DNA of 64,000 nucleotides, from positions 1-64,000 of the forward strand of contig LLEY01000022.1 of assembly GCA_001414485.1 (NCBI GenBank). The letters are read 5' to 3'. This DNA is from Calycina herbarum. Its lineage: Eukaryota > Ascomycota > Leotiomycetes > Helotiales > Pezizellaceae. The position numbers and the translations under genes are program-made. The notes under the pieces are model-generated. The model was not told where the DNA came from. It searched no databases and worked only from the letters and a program-made list of their open reading frames with translations. Positions 56,910 through 64,000 of this stretch are shown here, piece after piece. Every line of letters starts with the position of its first letter. The stretch's first letter is position 1.

Positions 56910-59900
56910 GGCCGCAACAGATGACGAGTCCGTTGCGGGCTTTAAGCAGAGCCCACTTGGGGATTGCTGGCTCGCGTTTGTGAAGGATGCGGCAGGAAAA
57001 GGGGGGATTGGGAGTTGATAGGAGTAGGAGGTATGTTTGACTCGTTAGGACATCTGAACTACAAGTATTCTTTCGACACTGGGAAGTAAATCGAAGGTAG
57101 AACCAATTCGACATGTGGAAATTTGGAGAGCAACTAAAGCAGGTCTCTCAAGATACGCGGCATTTGAAAAGGGGGACTTACTGCTGGAGAAGAGGCATGG
57201 TGGACTGGCGATTGAGCGCCAAAAATCCCCTCGACCCGGTGAAGGCGCGAAGTTCTCTCGAAAAAGGACATTGTGTAGAAATTTATTGGGGCTTCGAAAG
57301 TTACGAATTGGAGATTGATTGCAGTAGCAGTAGCAGGATTGGTGACAGATGATCTTTGTCGTTTTGCAAAACTGGAGAGGACGTTGGAAGAGCAGCTCTG
57401 GGCAAGATACAAGGCGGTGGGCAAGAACGCGGTCGCGTCGCCTCGCCTCGACAATAGCCACCTAAGTGAATTGTCGACTGTGCCGCAGAATTCATTGATA
57501 CTGTACCATCACAACTGTTACAATAGCATGAAGAATTGGGAGAGAGACTCGATTGGGATCAATATATACACGTCAAATTATTGTCGATTCCCAGGTATTC
57601 ATTCACTTAACAATAGAGTGTCGACGCCTGGAATCATTGACCTCAATTGGTTGAGCCCATCGAGGGACCTCATGTGGCGCGCAAAGAGAAGTTCACGCCC
57701 TGCCTTTCCGGCCTCCAAAAAAAGTTGCGATATCAATTCTCAAAGAGAAAAAGGCCCACCTCGTCTCAAAAAAGATCCAAAAGGTTCAACCAAAAAAACA
57801 GCAAAACTACCCACCACCCCACGAGGGATGGTCCCGGGTTAAAACCAGACGAACTGAGTTTTGGTAAATTTTTGGGGTTTATTGCCGAGTCGTAGTTATT
57901 GTCGAAAATTGTTTGTCGGGTCGTATTGTCGAGTTAGTCGTATCGTATGCGCCTATCGATCCTCTCGAGAACCACTAATTCGCCCAGAACTGTACCAGCC
58001 GGACAGCCGCCCTTAGTGTTCCCATTGGGTGCCAAAAGGTCTTATTTGTGGTTATGAGGATAATTCTTCAAAGTGGGTCTGTGGGCTTAGCGAGGGGGCT
58101 GGTGGGGGAGCTTTGGCGAAAAATACTTGGGCGAGACGGTGAGCCACTTGGGCACTTGGTATGAAGGTTTTTTGGGGTGGAATGGAGTGTGCAGAGCAGG
58201 CTGCGCAGACATGCGATGTTGTCCCAGGAAAAAACACGTTGCGGTGGTTCCACCATGTTTGGGAGCTTTGTACACACGCGACAAGCCTCTAGGATGAGCA
58301 TTCATCATGGAGATACCACAACGCAGTGAACTCATCTTACCCCCGATCTGGTCGCGCGGCGAGTACTTGATATATACTCTACGAGCTCAACACCTGGATA
58401 CTGTCCTTCATCGTGGCCCTCTTGGGGGAGAGCGGCTCCTAAAATCCCACACTGTCCCTCTTCTTCATCGATGATCCGAGATCCTAAGCAATTGCTCAAG
58501 CTGTGCGATGAAACTTAATGACCTAAACGACTTCCTGCGAGACTTGTATATCTTGCATTCCTCAACCTAGGATTATGAGGTGACACGCCACCTACAGTAC
58601 CACTCTTCTTGCTCATTCCCATCTCGGTCGTATCAAGATCATTTTAATGAATTAAGAAGAAGCATACTCATTACCTCGAGCGTCAAGCACAACCGCGAGC
58701 GACCAATCCTTACTACATCGATGTTTGTTCCCACCTACCTACCTATCTCCCTCTTGCCTACCCATGCCTCGAACACATGCGATCGATCGTACTCTGAATG
58801 AACCCCATACCTCCAACTAACTGTCCCCCTATGTCCAACACTCGATAATTTCCAGCTCCAAATCAGGACCGAGGTCTTTTAGTTGTGAGAAGACCTGGGA
58901 CTCGGCAGGCAAGATACCTGGTCATTGTTCCCTCGCATGTTTGGATGAGCGTAGCCGTTATTTGAAGAGGCTTAAGAGAGTGATCAAATCGAGTTTCTGG
59001 GTTTCCTAAACTCTTCGAATGACACTCGGTGGTCAAGTAAGTTGTTGGGGGCAATGGCCAAATCTCTGATATTACACGGCACTGGACTTTCTTATGGTAC
59101 CTAGGAGACCAACGACATGGGAATGCCAACAGTATTAGCTCCAAGGATCGTTCAAGTGTCCTTCATCGTTACAAAGTCAATTACCTCCCTATTCTTCTTA
59201 TTCGAATCACTTTTGCCAATTCGAATTCGACGATAGATACCCTATTGGTGGCGGAAGAAACAGTTGAACTCAGTGAAGGAAGGAACGGAATCTCAGCCCC
59301 CTTTAACAACAATTTCCCTACCTCAACACCCCAACAATTCCAAGAGAGCACTTCCCTCATCCCACATGTTCAACTTGCATCTCCGATCTCCCAAGAAGAG
59401 GATCTCCCCCCTCCTCCATCCAGGGTTATATCCTTGGAATTTTAGTCTCATTACCTCGCCCTTGGGATATCTCGATTCAAGTTCAAAATCCCATCCCAAC
59501 AGATGCCGTCTAACATCTTGCCTCTGGCGTTATGCAAGAGTTCCCAAACCCTCCAGAAACATGGGAGCCGGGGTCGACACCCTGGTAGACCAACGGACAT
59601 AGGTGAGCCCCAGACAGCAAGAGAATATGACAAGCAAATCATTTAACTCAGCCGGCCAAACCGGCTGTAAATCTTTTGACCGTGTAAGACTCTCTGTCAA
59701 TTTTTCTCGGGCACCCACGGTAAAGCGAATTATCGCAGAAGGTCTAGGACAATTATGTCAATTTAACTGGACATTATATGAGAGGTGGTAGCAATATATG
59801 TTCGTTGTTTGAAATCGTCTGGCAAGCCTTGTCCTTCAATTCAACTATTCTAAGTTCTTGGTATAATGTCTCGTCTCGGATGTACCCTCTTACATGATGA

Positions 59901-60959
59901 GTTGCATCGAACTGGGGAGATGGACAACTGAGAACTCCTCTCCTATGCTCGGGATCTGGAAAAATGACCAAGAAAAGAAGTTCTTGACATCTGAGAGTTG
60001 AACAAGTTAGATATTGGTTGCATATCCATGTCCTCAGAGTCGAAATAATGCGCGAGGACCTCTTTGAACGAATGTTTGGACTTCGATCTCACAAGCAATG
60101 AAAGTGGTCCAGATATATTCTCAATTTTATAGTCATACAGGATTATTTACGGAGACCAACGAGACAAATTCCAGCCATACCCACCAGTTCAATCCTTGCC
60201 ATATACTACAAATTCAGCAGCAAAACTCCAAGTCTCCATCTCCAGTCCCAGCTTCTGAGGACAAAAGAGCTTTTGGTGCTCATATACAGGAAGAAGCATT
60301 TTATAACCATCATTTTCAAACCCCAAATTACGTTGCTCAACCCTGAGCTTCAAACCCTTTAAACATCCATATCACAAAATCCAGCCAAAGCCCGTGGCAC
60401 CCACGAACTTGAAACAATATCATTACACGAACAAAAGAAAACAAAAGAAAAGGAAAGAAAAGAAAAGAAGAGAAACCCCATCCTCCTCCTTCTCCACCAC
60501 TACCACCAAGTATTTTGTCCTCCAACTCTCATCACATCGACTTCATCCTGGTCTAAAGCACTAGGTCAAGTAATGACCTAGGGGACGCTAACAGTGACAG
60601 TGATGACTACTTAAAGCAAAGACGGTGGCGAACCGTTCAAAACTGACACCGGGCATAGATGAAGTATAGCTGTAGTTCTAACGCGCTACAGTTGCGAAAT
60701 GTTCCCCACTCACGGTATAAATCCTTCAAACCAAGCCAGGTATGACTAGGTGCGACCTAGGCAAATAAAACGCCAGAGTGTCTCATTATGAGCACAAACG
60801 AATCTTATGTCTCGTTCACTCTGACGCGGCTTTGATGGATGGAGGCTTCTCCCTTCTGGGAGGCTCTCTAGTTCTATGGTGCTAGAGTTACCGTAGGTTT
60901 TGGTTGTGTGGGTGGGGGTGATGTGATGTAAGAGGAGGTTCTCTGGACTTGTTGGCCCC
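56910..60959. other. gene-poor region, nothing recognised
   Basis: Many short frames on both strands, none with family motifs. Between 57045 and 57500 the minus strand has overlapping frames with splice-like donors (for example CCAGCAGTAAGT near 57181) that might be upstream exons of the small basic protein gene, but no model is convincing. A purine-rich simple tract lies at about 60429-60476. Confidence 0.4.
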
Positions 60960-63310
60960 AGAGTTACCGAATTGATTGAGGGCATTGAGCTTTGATGGCT
61001 TCCACTTGCGAGAGGACTTGCGAGGTGGAAGACGAATTGTGTGCGTGCGATGTTGCTTCTTTTTTCGAAGGCATCACTTGCTGGCTGTGAGAGTGTCGGT
61101 GCAGGCCGAGAGTTGTTCAAAGCCGAAAGATCCTTGTTGGGTTTTGAGGTCTTCCACTTTGAGAGAATGGGCGAAGTGGCGGATGGGCCACGTATTCGCA
61201 ATTTCTCGGTGTATGGTCGTTCTTCGCAAGGACTCCTTGAAGTTTGGAAGAGCTTGATTTCGAGTCGAGAATTAGTCGAAGTGTAAGGTGCCTCGTTGAA
61301 GTTGAGAGGGCTTCCACTTTGAGGTTGGGCGAAGTGGCAGATGAGCCATGTACTCGCGAGGTATTCTCGTCTTTCGAAGGACCCGCTTGAAGATTGTGCG
61401 AGTCGTTCTGAGACGAAAGGATAGGCGTTGTTGGATTTTTGGTGACTCCAACTTACCAGAATAGGATTTGTGGATGGCACGATGTGTGCGCCACTTTGCT
61501 CCTTTTTCTCGAAAAGGCCCAATTGACGGTTTGAAGTGTCAGGTTGCAAGAGTCTGTTTCGAATTGGAGGTTTGAATGTTACGATGTCGGGAATGTGAGT
61601 GTATCGCCGACGCGTGGATTGGTGTGCAGCAAGAAGAGGTGTGTGTCTGCGATTTTGCGAGATGTGCGACAGCTTCGTCTTTTGCAGAGCCTTGAGCTTG
61701 GTGTTTGCTGTTTTTGGCTCTGCTGTGACGAACAATTACCAATTGGTATTATAAGCTTCCTTTGAACAAGTTGAGGGTTGCTTTTGATGTTGCTTTGGAG
61801 CATTATCGATCATTCTCGCTGGGCTTGGTTGTGTTGACCCTCGAAGAAGGAGAACACAGATATCGATGACCCTTTGAACAACTTGAGGTTGTTGTCGCAG
61901 AGTAGCGATGATTCTCTCGGGACTTGATTTTGACCGTCTTGGGAGAAGTTGAGATACCCAATTGCGACGAATCAATTGGAAGATGCCGTCGAGGAAATTG
62001 ATGGCCGTGCTGGGCCATGACTGGTATTCCTTTCAAGTTCCACAAGTTGCTCGTCCTCTTTTTGTGTACGAGGTTCTTGATGAGCGCACACGAATTGCTA
62101 GGGGTCAACATGTTGAAGACGGCTGTCTATGTGACCACCGTGTGGATCGTGGCTGCAATTTCTGCTGAAAATTAGCGACTGTCAAAATTTGAGCGAAGGG
62201 TTCAACTTACTGTGTTTGTGGAGCAGTCATCGTTCTCGTATGGGATGGCTCTGAGAACCTTTGAAAATATTGCTGTTGAGAGTTAACTACCGTCCATATT
62301 TGCACGAGAACTCTAGAAAAGGCGCAACTTACTGTGGCTGTGGAGCAGTGATTACACCATAAAGACATGACTCTAGGAGCCATTGAAGAAGACGGCAGTT
62401 GTGGAGTAGCGATCGTCTTCTTTTGGACTTGGTTTTGAGTGTCCTCAATGAAGTCAGGGTTGGTGTTCTTGAAGAAAGAACATCGCGGTTATCTCACGTG
62501 TGATTGCTTTTGAGAGTCGCCGGCGAAGTTGGGAATGTTGTGCTGGAGAGGGGTACATTCCCATGGTACTTGGTTGGAGTTCGTCGAGTCGCTATATTTG
62601 AAGCTTAGCGATCATCTCATTTGGTTTTGGTCTCGAGGATCCTCGATGAAGTCGAAGTTGGTGTTGTTCTCAGAGAAAGAACAGTGCGATCATCTTGTAT
62701 ATTTTTGAATTTGATGAGATTGCTGTTGTGGCAGAGGAGCAATCATTCGCATGGTACTTGGTTTTGGTTTTGCGAGCCTTGGAGAAGGTTGCTAGTTTTG
62801 AGGCTCAACAAACGCTGTCCTTGGATTTGGCAAGTCCGAGGATTGGAGTCACTCAAAGAAGTTGACGTTGCTCGTGTTGAAGCGCGATCATTCTCATTGG
62901 GTGCGGTTTGCTTTTGAGGGCATTGGCGGTCGCTGTTTTTGGGGAGCAGTCGCAGTCCTCGTTGGGTTTGATCTGTAGACCTCAAGTGAAATTGAGATTA
63001 CAAGGCTTGAGAAGCAGAAATCGTTCCCATTGGACTTGGTTGTTTCTGGGTACTTGTGCTCTTCTTGAATTTGAGATTGTTGTTGGAGAGCGGGGGTGGT
63101 TTTGAATCCTCGTTGTTTCGAAGGTTTGAGAAAACAGGAGGCTTTCTCTCTGGGCTTGGAGGTTGAGCGCCCGAAGAGTGTCTTGGATTGCTTAAAGAGC
63201 AGCGATCGTCCTCGTATGTGCTTGGTTTTGAGGAGTGTTGCGAAGGAGAAACTCTATGGTCAAGTTGGGAGAATCTCAAAAGCTCGCAGTGATTCGCAGT
63301 GAAAGATGCT
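60960..63310. repeat. degenerate tandem array, 110-160 bp units
   Basis: Successive diverged copies are visible by eye. In the first part the anchor CTTCCACTT recurs at about 61001, 61150 and 61308, with CTCCAACTT at about 61445, so the period is roughly 140-160 bp. In the second part CCTTTGAACAA(G/C)TTGAGG recurs at 61759 and 61871, and CAACTTACTGTG at 62203 and 62325, so the period is roughly 112-122 bp. Phrases like TCGTTGGGCTTGGTTTTGAG recur to 63240. The plus strand is G/T-rich. On the minus strand, units carry intron-like GTAAGT...CAG stretches. Copy number and exact limits are estimates. I see no transposon ends. Confidence 0.7.
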
Positions 63311-64000
63311 TGGATTGTCTAACGTCTTGTGTGGCAGTTGAGACGAAAGGCAAGTGCCATTTGGCATAAGATCGCTCTGCTGTGGCGTCGAGACTCGGGG
63401 ATATGAGAGTGTCCCAGGGTCTTGTTGCTTTGGTGCAGCAGTGCGAGTTCGACGAAGGCCAGTGTCTCGGTCGGAAAGTATCGAGTGTGGAAAGTGTTTT
63501 TCTGACGATGAGACCATGTGGCCGTCGAGAAGTGGAGTTGTTCATTATTGGTCGTTTGCAGAAAGGCTTCTTTCTTTGGCAAGAAGAAGAGTTGCTGATG
63601 AAGCCAGGCCCCGCGCAGATCCATGCAATGATGCGGTGGTGGTTGAAGAGGAGAGAGAACAGAGGACGAGAGATTCCGAGGCAATGACCCGAAAGTCCAA
63701 CAAATATCTCCATCTCCCAACCAAATACCGTAAACTCCGAACCGAAACAAGAAATCGAAGGGAAAAAAACGAAAAGAAGGAAATATTTTTGTGTTTTTTA
63801 TTTTCATCTTTTTTTGTGTTTTTTTGATTTTCGATTTTAGTGTCGGGCGAACCGTTTTTTGGTGATTGTTTTCGTTTTCAATTTTTTTTGGTTTTTTGTG
63901 GGTTTTCGAAAGAAAAGAAGAAATCTTGCTGAAAGGAAGAAATCTATACCGAGAAAGAACGAAGAAAAGTTGAAGGACCGAGGTCGTAAAAACAATCGTA
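63311..64000. other. end of window, no gene recognised
   Basis: Overlapping frames on both strands at 63350-63800 without motifs, then T- and A-rich low-complexity sequence to the end. If the minus strand of the array is transcribed, its promoter could lie here. Confidence 0.35.

Noticed and set aside
63276..63827. Long opposed frames at the window end
   Set aside because: Both strands are open over the same bases, the starts are mostly not ATG, and no family is recognised.

Overview
The window is nuclear DNA of a filamentous ascomycete (Pezizomycotina; gene content and repeat style suggest a leotiomycete-like fungus, but this is inference). Genes are broken by short introns of about 45-100 bp with GTAAGT/GTGAGT donors. 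Families typical of moulds are present: Ssr4, PTH11-like receptor, UbiA-type prenyltransferase/terpene cyclase, GMC oxidoreductase, F-box. One transposon looks mutated by RIP. No prokaryotic features, CRISPR array, rRNA or convincing tRNA gene were seen.

Layout. 1-10123 is gene-poor: a C20 tract, a 113-bp MITE with TAA target duplications, one doubtful small gene, and a long pyrimidine-rich leader to a Cdc25 mitotic phosphatase (10124-11960). 11961-16374 is intergenic, with a 19-bp minisatellite, a decayed gene of a common fungal family (14340-15420, minus) and a G20 tract.

16375-30029 is the most interesting functional block: a crotonase-fold enzyme with a signal-like N-terminus, a DHA1-type MFS exporter, an Atg22-like vacuolar effluxer, a cytochrome P450 and, divergent from it, a DIT1/PvcA-family isocyanide synthase. 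The last two sit head to head, as DIT2 and DIT1 do in budding yeast. With the exporter (compare yeast DTR1) they form a plausible dityrosine- or isocyanide-type cluster. ade2 (purine synthesis) follows, then two tiny charged proteins and an F-box protein.

36854-49611 is a decaying metabolic neighbourhood. A P450 is split by a RIP-worn Tad-like LINE (13-bp target duplication) that itself carries a solo LTR (5-bp duplication). A GMC oxidoreductase has lost its middle. A PTH11/rhodopsin-like membrane protein has an in-frame stop. Only the UbiA-type enzyme (48530-49611) is intact.

50397-56909 returns to housekeeping: a DMT-family nucleotide-sugar-type transporter (SLC35C2-like), the SWI/SNF-RSC subunit Ssr4, and a small basic hypothetical protein. 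From 56910 to the end no gene was recognised. About 2.3 kb (60960-63310) is a degenerate tandem array with 110-160 bp units that carry recurrent intron-like signals on the minus strand.

Exon boundaries were read by eye from splice motifs and frame continuity. Family assignments come from motif recognition, not from database searches.
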